A DNA stretch of 64,000 nucleotides from Bryobacteraceae bacterium. Its GTDB lineage: Bacteria > Acidobacteriota > Terriglobia > Bryobacterales > Bryobacteraceae. Position numbers and translations under genes: made by a program. Every line of letters starts with the position of its first letter. Positions within the stretch are counted from its first letter, which is position 1. Under the pieces are notes generated by a model. That model saw only the letters and a program-made list of their open reading frames with translations, was not told the DNA's origin and ran no database searches. Shown one piece after another: positions 55,160 to 63,399 of this stretch. The DNA is taken from the NCBI GenBank assembly GCA_026129905.1, contig JAHCHE010000024.1:62001-126000 (forward strand), given 5' to 3'.

Positions 55160-56581
55160 TTACCTCATTTCGCCCACCCGGTGCAGCATCATCACGTTGG
55201 CCGGAGGCAGCTTGTTCAGCGGCAGCCCCGCCAGCAGAATAACCCGATCCCCCCGCTTCAGCCGGACTTCGCTCTGGAGCAGCCGGTCCACCTCCGCCAG
55301 AAGATCGTCCGTGGACGCCAGCAGCGGCACGTGTACCGGCCGTATCCCGTAGACCACCGAGAGTTGCCCCGCCGTCTTGTCCGAAAGCGTGAACGCGAAA
55401 ACCGGCACGTGCGGGCGGTAGCGGGAAACCAGCCGCGCCGTGGTCCCGCTTGCCGTCAGCGTCACGATCGCCGCCGGTTGCGCCGCATTCGCCGCCCGGT
55501 AAGCGGCGTCGGCCACGATTTCCGCCGGCGACGGATCGGGTCCGTGCGGCAGGTGCTCGGCATCCGGATTGCGGCTGGCCCGCTCCGCCTCTTCCGCGAT
55601 CCGCGCCATCCATCGGGCCGCTTCCACCGGGTGCTTTCCGGTCGAGGTTTCGGCGGACAGCATGACGGCGTCCGTTCCGTCGTAGATCGCGTTCGCGATA
55701 TCGCTGACTTCGGCGCGGGTCGGTACCGCGTTGTGCACCATCGATTCCAACATCTGGGTGGCGGTGATGACAAACCGCCCCCGGCGCCGCGCCCGGTCGA
55801 TGACCGCTTTCTGGATGCCGGGCACTCTCTCCAGCGCTACCTCCACGCCCAGGTCGCCGCGCGCCACCATGACGCCGTCGGATTCCTCCAGTATGGGGTC
55901 GATGTTGTCCCACGCTTCCGGTTTCTCGATCTTGGCCACGATGGGAAGGCTGGCATCCTGCTCTTCCAGGAACAGGCGCAGCCGCAGCAGGTCGTCCCGG
56001 CGGCGGACAAACGACAGGGCCACCAGGTCGATGCCCGCCTCCAGTCCGCTGCGCAGGTCCGTCATGTCCTTCCGGGTCAGCGCGGGACTGCTTACCTTAA
56101 CTCCCGGCAGGTTGACTCCCTTCCGGTCGCCGATCGCCCCGCCCCGGAGCACCTCGCACGCCACGTCCGCGCCGTCGGTGGACAGAACCCGCAATTCGAC
56201 CGCGCCATCGGCGATCAGCACGCGATCGCCGGGCTTCACGTCGTCGGCGAACCGCGCATAGTTAATCGAGGCTCTTTGCGCGTTCCCCAACACCTGCTCG
56301 ACCGTGATCGCGAACCGCGAGCCTGCCGTCAGCACGCATCCGCCGCCTTCGAACACTCCGAGCCGGATCTTCGGACCCTGCAAGTCCAGCAGGACCCCGA
56401 CCTGGGCGCCGAGTTCGCGCGCCACGTCCCGAACCCAGACGATGCGCGCCCGGTGTTCCTCCGGCGTCCCGTGCGAGGCGTTCAGACGGAAGACGTCGAC
56501 GCCGGCCTCCACCAGCGCCTTGACGCTCTCGCGGGAGTCCGTGGCGGGGCCCAGTGTCGCGACAACCTTCGTGTTCCGCAT
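55160..56581 (-). CDS. pyk: Pyruvate kinase
   Basis: Last step of glycolysis, phosphoenolpyruvate plus ADP to pyruvate plus ATP. From ATG 56581 the protein is 473 residues, the normal length; a frame open to 56707 adds 42 residues without family similarity. Motifs: TKVVATLGPATDS, FRLNASHG, the active-site IVAKIEKPEAWDN with Lys, and MVARGDLGVEV. The C-terminal domain is the allosteric type. Diverges from ftsK with about 130 bases between. Confidence 0.97.
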   Translation of the reverse strand: MRNTKVVATLGPATDSRESVKALVEAGVDVFRLNASHGTPEEHRARIVWVRDVARELGAQVGVLLDLQGPKIRLGVFEGGGCVLTAGSRFAITVEQVLGNAQRASINYARFADDVKPGDRVLIADGAVELRVLSTDGADVACEVLRGGAIGDRKGVNLPGVKVSSPALTRKDMTDLRSGLEAGIDLVALSFVRRRDDLLRLRLFLEEQDASLPIVAKIEKPEAWDNIDPILEESDGVMVARGDLGVEVALERVPGIQKAVIDRARRRGRFVITATQMLESMVHNAVPTRAEVSDIANAIYDGTDAVMLSAETSTGKHPVEAARWMARIAEEAERASRNPDAEHLPHGPDPSPAEIVADAAYRAANAAQPAAIVTLTASGTTARLVSRYRPHVPVFAFTLSDKTAGQLSVVYGIRPVHVPLLASTDDLLAEVDRLLQSEVRLKRGDRVILLAGLPLNKLPPANVMMLHRVGEMR

Positions 56582-56710
56582 GAGTTCGTTGAATGTGAGT
56601 TTAGCGCCCTTGCGCTCGGGCGCGCGCCGGCCCCCGCGAAAAACATGTACGCAACCTTGCGTCTTTTGGCATAATGGAGTTGCTCTGCCGGTCTTTCGTC
56701 CCGTCAAGGG
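56582..56710. promoter_or_regulatory. Divergent pyk/ftsK promoter region
   Basis: No gene. A CATAAT hexamer at 56670-56675 could be the ftsK -10 box, giving a leader of about 28 bases. No firm -35 box is seen for either gene. Confidence 0.35.
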
Positions 56711-59092
56711 ATGACGATATTAGGTCCGACGCCCATCAAAAGGCTCAACGAAGCCGGGGGCTTAGTGTTGCTCGCCGGCGCCATCTGCCTCACGTTGAGT
56801 CTCGTTTCCTATCGGCCATTCGACCCGTCGTGGAATACGGCCGCCGGCCCGGTCGAGCCTTCCAACTACATCGGAGCCGTGGGCGCCCACGTCGCGGACT
56901 TGTGCTTGCAGGCCCTGGGTTTGGCCGCCTTCACCCTGCCCGTCATGGTTCTCTTGCTGGCTTGGCGGTGGCTGGGGTCCCAACCGATTGAGGCGCAAGC
57001 GGCGAAGATCATCGGCTGCTTCGCGTTTGTCCTGGCGACCTCCGCCGGGCTGAGCCTCCTGCCCGACATTCCGACGCCGCTGGGCAACGGCGCGGTCTCC
57101 GGAGGCGGTGTCCTGGGCATGGTTCTTGCCGGTTACCTGGTTTCCGTCCTGAACCACGCCGGCGCCGCGGTTGCCGTCGCTACCTCCTGGATTCTGTCCC
57201 TCTACCTGATCTCCTCCTTCTCGGTTCTGCGGCTGAAGGACAGGATTCTCCCCTCGCTGCGCTTCAGCATTCCGTGGCCGACCATCCGCCGCCGGCGCAA
57301 AGCGGAGCAGGTGGTCGAACCGGAGCCCGACGTCGAGCCCGAAGAGGAGCCGGCCTTCCAGCGGCGAGCGCAGGAACTCGCGCGCCGAATGTCCGGGAGC
57401 CTGCCCGCCCACACGCCTCCGCCGCCGCCCGCGCCGGAGTTGCCCCCCTACCAGCCGGAGGAGGTGGAGGAGCCGCAGCCGGTTGAGACCGATATCCCGA
57501 TCCGGACCCTGGAAGACGCGCCGTTCGCACCGGCGCCCCGGCCGGAGCCTGTCCGCGCAGCCTACGATCGCCGGGCCGCGCCGCCTCCGCCGGTGGAGCC
57601 CGAGCAGCCCGAATACTACGAGCTGCCATCCACCGAACTGCTCAACGAGCCGCCCTCCCGAGGCATCTACGACCGCGACGAATTAAAGGAAATCGCCGGC
57701 GCCATTAAGTCGAAATTCGAGGAATTCAACGTGCTCGGCTCCGTCGTCCAGATCAACCCCGGCCCGGTCGTCACCACCTTCGAGTTCAAGCCCGAGGCCG
57801 GCATCAAGTACAGCCGGATCACGACCCTCAACGACGACCTCTGCCTGGGCCTCCAGGCCGAATCCATCCTCATCGAGCGCATACCCGGAAAACCCACCGT
57901 CGGCATCGAAGTCCCGAACTCCCGCCGCGAGGTGATCAGCCTGCGCCAGGTGATCGAGTCCGAAGAGTTCCAGAACATGTCGTCCCGCCTGCCGGTGACG
58001 CTCGGCAAGGATATCAGCGGCCGCATCAAGGCGGTTCCGCTCGAAGCGATGCCGCACCTGTTGATCGCCGGCTCCACCGGCTCCGGCAAAAGCGTGATGC
58101 TGAATTCCCTCATCATGTCCGTTCTCTTCAAGTCCACGCCGGAGGAAGTGCGGATGATCATGGTGGATCCCAAGCGCGTCGAGCTCGGCATCTACGAAGG
58201 CATCCCCCACCTGTTGACCCCGGTGATCACCGACGCCAGCAAGGCCACCAACGCCTTGCGCAACGCGGTGCTGGAAATGGAGCGGCGGCTGAAGCTGCTG
58301 GCTTCCCAAGGCGTGCGCAACATCGAGCAGTTCAACCGGAAGATGCGCGAGATGCTCGACTCGCCGCGCCGGCTCTTTCCGGAAGACGACATTCCCGAGG
58401 AACAGCTCGCGCCGCTGCCCTACATCCTGATCATGATCGACGAGCTGGCCGACCTCATGATGCTCGAGCGCGCCAACGTCGAGGCGGCGGTGACCCGGCT
58501 GGCCCAGATGGCTCGCGCCGTCGGCATGCACCTCGTCGTGGCCACCCAGCGGCCCAGCGTGGACGTGATCACGGGCCTCATCAAGGCGAACTTCCCGGCT
58601 CGCATCAGCTTCCGCGTCGCCACCCGCGTCGACTCCCGCACCATCCTCGACGTGATGGGCGCCGAGCACCTGCTGGGCCGGGGCGACATGCTCTTCCTCC
58701 CGCCGGGCTCCTCCCGCCTCATGCGGGTCCACGGCGCCTTCGTCACCGAAAACGAGATCAACCGCGTGGTGGATTTCTGGAAACAGCAGGCCAATCCCGA
58801 TTACGACGAGACCTTCCTGATGCCGCCGCCGGCCTATATGGACGACGGCGACGAAGACGTCGAGGTCGGCGACGACCCGGCTTACGAAGACGCGGTCCGC
58901 GTGGTGCTCGAGATGGGCAAGGCGTCCACCTCGATTCTCCAGCGCCGTCTCCGGCTCGGCTACGGACGCGCCGCCCGCCTGCTCGACATGATGCAGAAGG
59001 AGGGCATCATCGGCCCGCCCGACGGCAGCCGGCCTCGCGAAGTGCTGAAGTCCCCCGACTGGCTGAGGGAAGTGGAGGAGCGCCTGCAGTAG
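56711..59092 (+). CDS. ftsK: DNA translocase FtsK/SpoIIIE
   Basis: Pumps chromosome ends through the division septum. 793 residues: four or so N-terminal membrane helices (about 15-170), a Pro/Glu-rich linker (about 195-320), the alpha/beta motor with Walker A AGSTGSGKSV and Walker B ILIMIDELADLMM, and the C-terminal winged helix (gamma domain, STSILQRRLRLGYGRAARL) that reads KOPS. Length is typical of SpoIIIE-like members. The ATG at 56711 has a Shine-Dalgarno-like AAGGG unusually close, so the start is probable, not certain. Confidence 0.96.
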   Translation: MTILGPTPIKRLNEAGGLVLLAGAICLTLSLVSYRPFDPSWNTAAGPVEPSNYIGAVGAHVADLCLQALGLAAFTLPVMVLLLAWRWLGSQPIEAQAAKIIGCFAFVLATSAGLSLLPDIPTPLGNGAVSGGGVLGMVLAGYLVSVLNHAGAAVAVATSWILSLYLISSFSVLRLKDRILPSLRFSIPWPTIRRRRKAEQVVEPEPDVEPEEEPAFQRRAQELARRMSGSLPAHTPPPPPAPELPPYQPEEVEEPQPVETDIPIRTLEDAPFAPAPRPEPVRAAYDRRAAPPPPVEPEQPEYYELPSTELLNEPPSRGIYDRDELKEIAGAIKSKFEEFNVLGSVVQINPGPVVTTFEFKPEAGIKYSRITTLNDDLCLGLQAESILIERIPGKPTVGIEVPNSRREVISLRQVIESEEFQNMSSRLPVTLGKDISGRIKAVPLEAMPHLLIAGSTGSGKSVMLNSLIMSVLFKSTPEEVRMIMVDPKRVELGIYEGIPHLLTPVITDASKATNALRNAVLEMERRLKLLASQGVRNIEQFNRKMREMLDSPRRLFPEDDIPEEQLAPLPYILIMIDELADLMMLERANVEAAVTRLAQMARAVGMHLVVATQRPSVDVITGLIKANFPARISFRVATRVDSRTILDVMGAEHLLGRGDMLFLPPGSSRLMRVHGAFVTENEINRVVDFWKQQANPDYDETFLMPPPAYMDDGDEDVEVGDDPAYEDAVRVVLEMGKASTSILQRRLRLGYGRAARLLDMMQKEGIIGPPDGSRPREVLKSPDWLREVEERLQ

Positions 59093-59098
59093 CCGCCA

Positions 59099-59151
59099 AA
59101 CCGCTTCCTCGCTGAACCCACCGAGCCGCGCGCGCGAGCAAGCGGTTTTTT
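59099..59151. terminator. Intrinsic terminator between ftsK and the heparinase gene
   Basis: AACCGCTT (59099-59106) pairs with AAGCGGTT (59140-59147), with an inner CTCGC/GCGAG extension, and is followed by TTTTTT (59146-59151). It fits a terminator for ftsK; the A-rich left side is too short to serve the minus strand well. Confidence 0.65.
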
Positions 59152-59165
59152 CCGGTTCTTGCCCA

Positions 59166-60947
59166 TCACAGCGGCAGTTTCACTTTGACCGCCGGCCTGG
59201 CGGTCCCCTCCCGCCGCGGCGTCAGGCTGACGATGATGTCGGCCTGCTCCACCTTCTCCGGCAGGCGCACCAACAGCTTCGTCGTCCCCTCGTTCTGCCG
59301 CTGCGGTTGCGGCGGCCGCGTGGAAATCGTCTCGAAGCGGCCGTTGCCCGGCGACAGAATCTCGGCGTCCACCACCCAGCCCGGCTTCCGCAATTCCGCC
59401 GCGCGCTCGCGCAGCGAGACCTCGGCGTCCGTAACCATGCCCCACAACGCCTCCACCGGCTGCCTCGCCTTGATCCGGTCCTGCACGATCACCGTCTTCC
59501 GGTCCGCCAGCGCCACGGCACGTTCCAGCCGTTCCATCTTGTCCGGATACGCGTTGGCGAGATCGATCCGCACCAGCGCCAGCTTCGGCTGGAAACTGCG
59601 CTCGACCACCGGCGCGGCCGCCGACCGGTCCTGGTTCTCGCCGTCGATCAGTACCGTGTTATGAGATTCCGTGCGCATGCGGTAGTAGGTCCACCGCAGA
59701 GCGCCGAAATATTGCGGCAGGTTGTAATCGTCCGGACCGAGATCGATCGCCCACCGGGTCCCGCCCGCGTCCAGAACAAACGTTCCGAGATCGAGCTGAC
59801 TGTGATTGACCTTGTTGTCGCCGCCTTTCACCCCCACGAAAATGGCGTCCGGATCGTCCCAGGAGCTGCGTAAGAAAGCCACGTCCACGCCGCGAAAATA
59901 CGCGTCCAGCGGCCATCGCGCCTCGGCCGGCGACTGCGCTTCCTCGCGAAACCAGACCAGGTCCAGAACCTCGGCGCGCTCCAGCCTCCGCTGCTCGTGC
60001 CAGGCATAGACGGGCTGCGAAAACTTCCGCGCCAGCCAGAACATCTCGGCGGCCGTGCCCACCGTGTCGCTCGCGTCGGCGTAATTGAACGTCCGGCCAG
60101 ACGGTCCACAGAAATACACGCGAAAATGTCCGGCGCGATCGAAACCCTCGCTTGCGGACAAGCCGAAATCCGTGCCGAGCGCGGTCTCGAGCGCCGCAAG
60201 GAAATACGCGGTGTAGCGCGTGGCGTAATGCCAGTATCCGGGACCCTCCGCCCAGCCTCCATCGGGAGCGTACGAAGCGAGGGCGTGCGGCAGGTTCTCG
60301 CGGGCGCGGCGCAAGATGTCGCGCGCCAGGTCGGGGTGGTCGCCGGCCACCGCCAAAGCTCCGATGCCGATCCCGCCGTTACAGACCTGGTTCCAGTTGT
60401 GCTCCACCGCGGCCCACCACGCCCCTTTCTCGTAGTGAGCCTGCGCCACCCGCAGCCCCTTGCTCACCAGCGCCTCTCGAATCCACGCGCGGTCGTCTTC
60501 CGAAAGGCTTTTGTACAGCCAGTCGTACCCGATGGCGAAAGCGTGCGACATCTCGGCCGTGTCGAGGAAGTGCGACGGGTTCCAATCCGGAAACGCAGCC
60601 GCGGCGCGAAGCTCCGCCAACGCCCGCTCGAGGTACTTGCGGTCGCCGTCCAGCCGGTACAACAGTCCGAGCAGGTACACCCGGTCCAGGCAGAGCCGGC
60701 TCTGCGCGAGCAGCCGTGGCCCGACGATCTTGTATTGGACGGTGGGAGCCGATTCGAGCGCCGCGGCTTCGGCGACGAACGAGTCGTACATCTTCCGGGC
60801 CTGAGGATTTGCCCGGATCAGCCCGCGCAGCCTTTCGATATCGCTGTCCAGCGCGATCAGTCGCGGATGCTCCTTTCGGAGCGTTTCGAGCGGATCGCCG
60901 GCCGCCACCAACAGCGTAGCGAAGACCAGGCCGAGAGCGTAGCGCAT
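59166..60947 (-). CDS. Secreted heparinase II/III family polysaccharide lyase
   Basis: A 593-residue protein with signal peptide MRYALGLVFATLLVAAG. An alpha-toroid N-terminal domain (about 30-330; MSHAFAIGYDWLYKS, EHNWNQVCNGG and GGWAEGPGYWHYATRYTAY) is followed by the beta-sandwich Hepar_II_III domain (GVKGGDNKVNHSQLDLGTF, TESHNTVLIDGENQ). Conserved Asn, His and Tyr in these motifs are the likely lyase residues. Cleaves a uronic-acid polymer such as heparan, alginate or pectin-like glycan; substrate open. Ends at the ftsK terminator; the Gfo/Idh gene diverges from it. Confidence 0.92.
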   Translation of the reverse strand: MRYALGLVFATLLVAAGDPLETLRKEHPRLIALDSDIERLRGLIRANPQARKMYDSFVAEAAALESAPTVQYKIVGPRLLAQSRLCLDRVYLLGLLYRLDGDRKYLERALAELRAAAAFPDWNPSHFLDTAEMSHAFAIGYDWLYKSLSEDDRAWIREALVSKGLRVAQAHYEKGAWWAAVEHNWNQVCNGGIGIGALAVAGDHPDLARDILRRARENLPHALASYAPDGGWAEGPGYWHYATRYTAYFLAALETALGTDFGLSASEGFDRAGHFRVYFCGPSGRTFNYADASDTVGTAAEMFWLARKFSQPVYAWHEQRRLERAEVLDLVWFREEAQSPAEARWPLDAYFRGVDVAFLRSSWDDPDAIFVGVKGGDNKVNHSQLDLGTFVLDAGGTRWAIDLGPDDYNLPQYFGALRWTYYRMRTESHNTVLIDGENQDRSAAAPVVERSFQPKLALVRIDLANAYPDKMERLERAVALADRKTVIVQDRIKARQPVEALWGMVTDAEVSLRERAAELRKPGWVVDAEILSPGNGRFETISTRPPQPQRQNEGTTKLLVRLPEKVEQADIIVSLTPRREGTARPAVKVKLPL

Positions 60948-61036
60948 GCCCCCAGTGTATTCCCGTCCCGCGAACCCGGCGGGCCGTCCGCGCCAGGCGA
61001 ATAAGGAATAATGTTAACGGCGCTGTCTTAAGCCCT

Positions 61037-61041
61037 GGAGG
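61037..61041 (+). promoter_or_regulatory. Ribosome binding site for the second Gfo/Idh gene
   Basis: GGAGG ends 7 bases before ATG 61049. An AATAAT at 61007-61012 may be its -10 box. Confidence 0.6.
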
Positions 61042-61048
61042 TATCCGA

Positions 61049-62356
61049 ATGAGTAACAAACTGTCCCGCCGTTCCCTGATCGGAGCCGGAGCGGCGGCGT
61101 TCACCATCGTCAAGCCGGAACTGGTGCGCGGCGCGGGCAAGGAAAAATTGAAGGCCGGGCTCGTAGGCTGCGGCGGCCGCGGCACGCAGGCCGCCGTCAA
61201 CATGCTGAGCGGCGACCCCAACGTGGAACTCGTCGCCATGGGCGACGTCTTCGAGGACAAGCTCGAGGGTTCCCTCAGCCGGCTCCGCGACCCCGAGTAC
61301 CTTGCGAGAAGCGTGAAGCAGGTGGCGGAATTCACCGGCAAGCCCCAGGCGGACCTGGTGAAGTCGGTCGCCGAGCGCGTGAAGGTATCGCCCACCGCCC
61401 GCTTCAGCAGCTTCGATTCCTTCAAGAAGGTCCTCGCGTCGGACCTCGACGTCGTGCTGCTCTGCACGCCGCCCGGCTACCGGCCCGAGCACTTCGAAGC
61501 CGCGGTGGAGGCGAAGAAGCACGTCTTTACCGAGAAGCCCATCGCGACCGATCCCGTGGGGACCCGCCGGTTCATGGCCGCGGCGAAGATAGCCGGGGAC
61601 CTGAAGCTGACGGTGGTGGCCGGCGCCCAGCGCCACGCCGACCGCGAGTACGTCGAGACGGTGAAGAAGGTGCGCGACGGCGCCATTGGCCAAATCCTGT
61701 CGTTAAACTCCTATTTCCTGAGCGGTCCGGTGATGCACGCCAAGGCGCGCGATCCGAAATGGGGCGACATGGAATGGCAGCACCGCAACTGGTACTCCTT
61801 CCTGTGGATCTGCGGCGACCAGATCGTCGAGCAGCACTACCACAACATCGACTTCATGAACTGGGTCATGGGCGCGCATCCGGTCAGCGTCGTCGCCTCC
61901 GGCGGGGCCGCCTGGCGCCCTCGGGACGAGCTGTACGGCAACATCTACGATCACATGACCTCGGACTTCGTCTACCCGAACGGCGTCCACCTGAACAGCT
62001 ACTGCCGCCAGTACCCCCAGGGCCTCTACCGCAAAGTGGACGACCTGGTCGTCGGCGCCAAGGGCAAGACCGACGGGCGCGACCTCGGCCAAAAGGGGCT
62101 GAATCCCTACGTCGAGGAGCACATCAAGCTGTTGAACAGCGTCCGCGGCGACGGCCCTTACATCAACGAAGGACCGTTTGTCGCCGAGGCGACCATGTCC
62201 TGCATCATGGCCCGCGAATCGGCCTACTCCGGCCTGGAGATCACCTGGGACATGATCATGAACTCGAAGCAGGACTTGCAGCCCAAGGCATTCGACTACA
62301 AACTCGCGATGGAAGCGCCGCCCCTGCCGATTCCCGGCCAGTACAAGTTCGTTTAA
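61049..62356 (+). CDS. Gfo/Idh/MocA family oxidoreductase with Tat signal
   Basis: A 435-residue NAD(P)-dependent sugar oxidoreductase. N-terminus MSNKLSRRSLIGAGAAAFTI is a clear Tat signal (SRRSLIG). Rossmann motif LVGCGGRGTQA, then the EKP motif in HVFTEKPIATDP and a downstream HRNWYSFLWICGDQIVEQHYHNID-type active-site region with the His residues expected of the family. Divergent from the heparinase gene over about 100 bases, which suggests joint use in breakdown of the released sugars. Substrate unknown. Confidence 0.95.
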   Translation: MSNKLSRRSLIGAGAAAFTIVKPELVRGAGKEKLKAGLVGCGGRGTQAAVNMLSGDPNVELVAMGDVFEDKLEGSLSRLRDPEYLARSVKQVAEFTGKPQADLVKSVAERVKVSPTARFSSFDSFKKVLASDLDVVLLCTPPGYRPEHFEAAVEAKKHVFTEKPIATDPVGTRRFMAAAKIAGDLKLTVVAGAQRHADREYVETVKKVRDGAIGQILSLNSYFLSGPVMHAKARDPKWGDMEWQHRNWYSFLWICGDQIVEQHYHNIDFMNWVMGAHPVSVVASGGAAWRPRDELYGNIYDHMTSDFVYPNGVHLNSYCRQYPQGLYRKVDDLVVGAKGKTDGRDLGQKGLNPYVEEHIKLLNSVRGDGPYINEGPFVAEATMSCIMARESAYSGLEITWDMIMNSKQDLQPKAFDYKLAMEAPPLPIPGQYKFV

Positions 62357-62480
62357 GCCGCCGGGACCGGCCCCGCCCCCGCGCTTCGCCGCGCCTCCCA
62401 GCCCCTGCGCCGGCTCGAAGTCGACAACCGCTCTCGCGGCCCCAAACCGCGCCGCCTCGCCGGCCGGAGATCGTCCCAGT

Positions 62481-62967
62481 CCCCTTCACGGCGGCCTGCA
62501 CGGATTCGGGCTCGTTCGGATTCACGAGGCTCTCGAACAGCGCGTGGCGGGCGGGCGGATCCGACAACGCCAGCAAGCCGATCGCATCGGCGCGAAGGTC
62601 CGCGTTCTCGTTCCGCGTCGCGGCCAGCTTTTGCCGCGCGGTTCTGGCACTTCCCGCGTATGGGCCGATTGGGTTAAGCCGGCGCGCTCCAGCACGCGCA
62701 ACGCCGCCCTGCGCACCGGCGGTTGCCAGCCGAATACCTGCAGCAACTGCCGCTCCAATGGACGGCGGGAGATTCTCCTTGCCGCGCCAGCCGGCAGCCA
62801 GGCCCTCCAGCGCGGCAGTCCGCCACTCGCCTCGGCCCGGGCGGCTGACGGCGGCCAGCGCGTCCTGCAGTTCGTTGGCGCGCCCGCGGGCGCCGATCAC
62901 CGCCGCGGCCTGACGAAACACGGAGGCCGGAGCGGACTTGCGGACAGCGAAAGCGAACAACCGCGTC
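62481..62967 (-). pseudogene. Frameshifted HEAT-repeat remnant of a large dehydrogenase-type protein
   Basis: On the minus strand one frame reads LFAFAVRKSAPASVFRQAAAV and ELQDALAAVSRPGRGEWRTA to about 62757. A second frame continues with LERQLLQVFGWQPPVRRAAL to about 62670. The first frame then resumes with RTARQKLAATRNENADLRAD and DAIGLLALSDPPARHALFES, ending near 62481. A stop (62968-62970) closes the upstream end. Together this looks like the HEAT-repeat part of the membrane-bound dehydrogenase/cytochrome c proteins common in Acidobacteria and Planctomycetes; the rest is gone. No intact gene is seen across the 652 bases 62357-63008. Confidence 0.62.
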
Positions 62968-63008
62968 GCTTATGGACTCTTGTGCCCTCATCCGATCAAA
63001 TGCTCGAA

Positions 63009-63377
63009 CTATCCCACCGGGAACTCGCCCGACGCAATCCGGCTTTCCTCCGGCGGCCTCCCTCGGCAGACATAAGCCCACGCGATGCCCTTTTCCGCGC
63101 CCAATCTCGCCTCCACCCGCACCCGCTCGAATCCATCGCCTTCATAGCGGTCGAGCACGTCCCACAGCCCCGCCTCGTCCTGGAGCTGGAACACCTCGCC
63201 CTTCACCACGTCGTCCGGATCGTTCGACAACGCCATGCCCGGATACGGACCGAGCGAATAGAGCCTGCCCTGCGCGGTCGCCGGCCCGACCAGCTTTGCC
63301 CGCGCCGCCAGCCACCTCGCCATTGGATGGCTCGCCCGGCTCCGCAGCGTCCCATAGACGAAGATGTACTCCCGCAT
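63009..63377 (-). CDS. Gamma-glutamylcyclotransferase-like (GGCT/AIG2, YtfP-type) protein
   Basis: A 122-residue protein with the GGCT fold: the diagnostic FVYGTLR near the start, SLGPYPGMAL, VKGEVFQL and the catalytic Glu in DRYEGDGFERVRV. Family members cyclise gamma-glutamyl amines. ATG 63377 is chosen because GAGGG lies 5 bases upstream; a GTG at 63383 is possible. Lies 22 bases downstream of the TIR-like gene on the same strand. Confidence 0.9.
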   Translation of the reverse strand: MREYIFVYGTLRSRASHPMARWLAARAKLVGPATAQGRLYSLGPYPGMALSNDPDDVVKGEVFQLQDEAGLWDVLDRYEGDGFERVRVEARLGAEKGIAWAYVCRGRPPEESRIASGEFPVG

Positions 63378-63399
63378 TGTCACCCTCGGTCTGGCTGCT

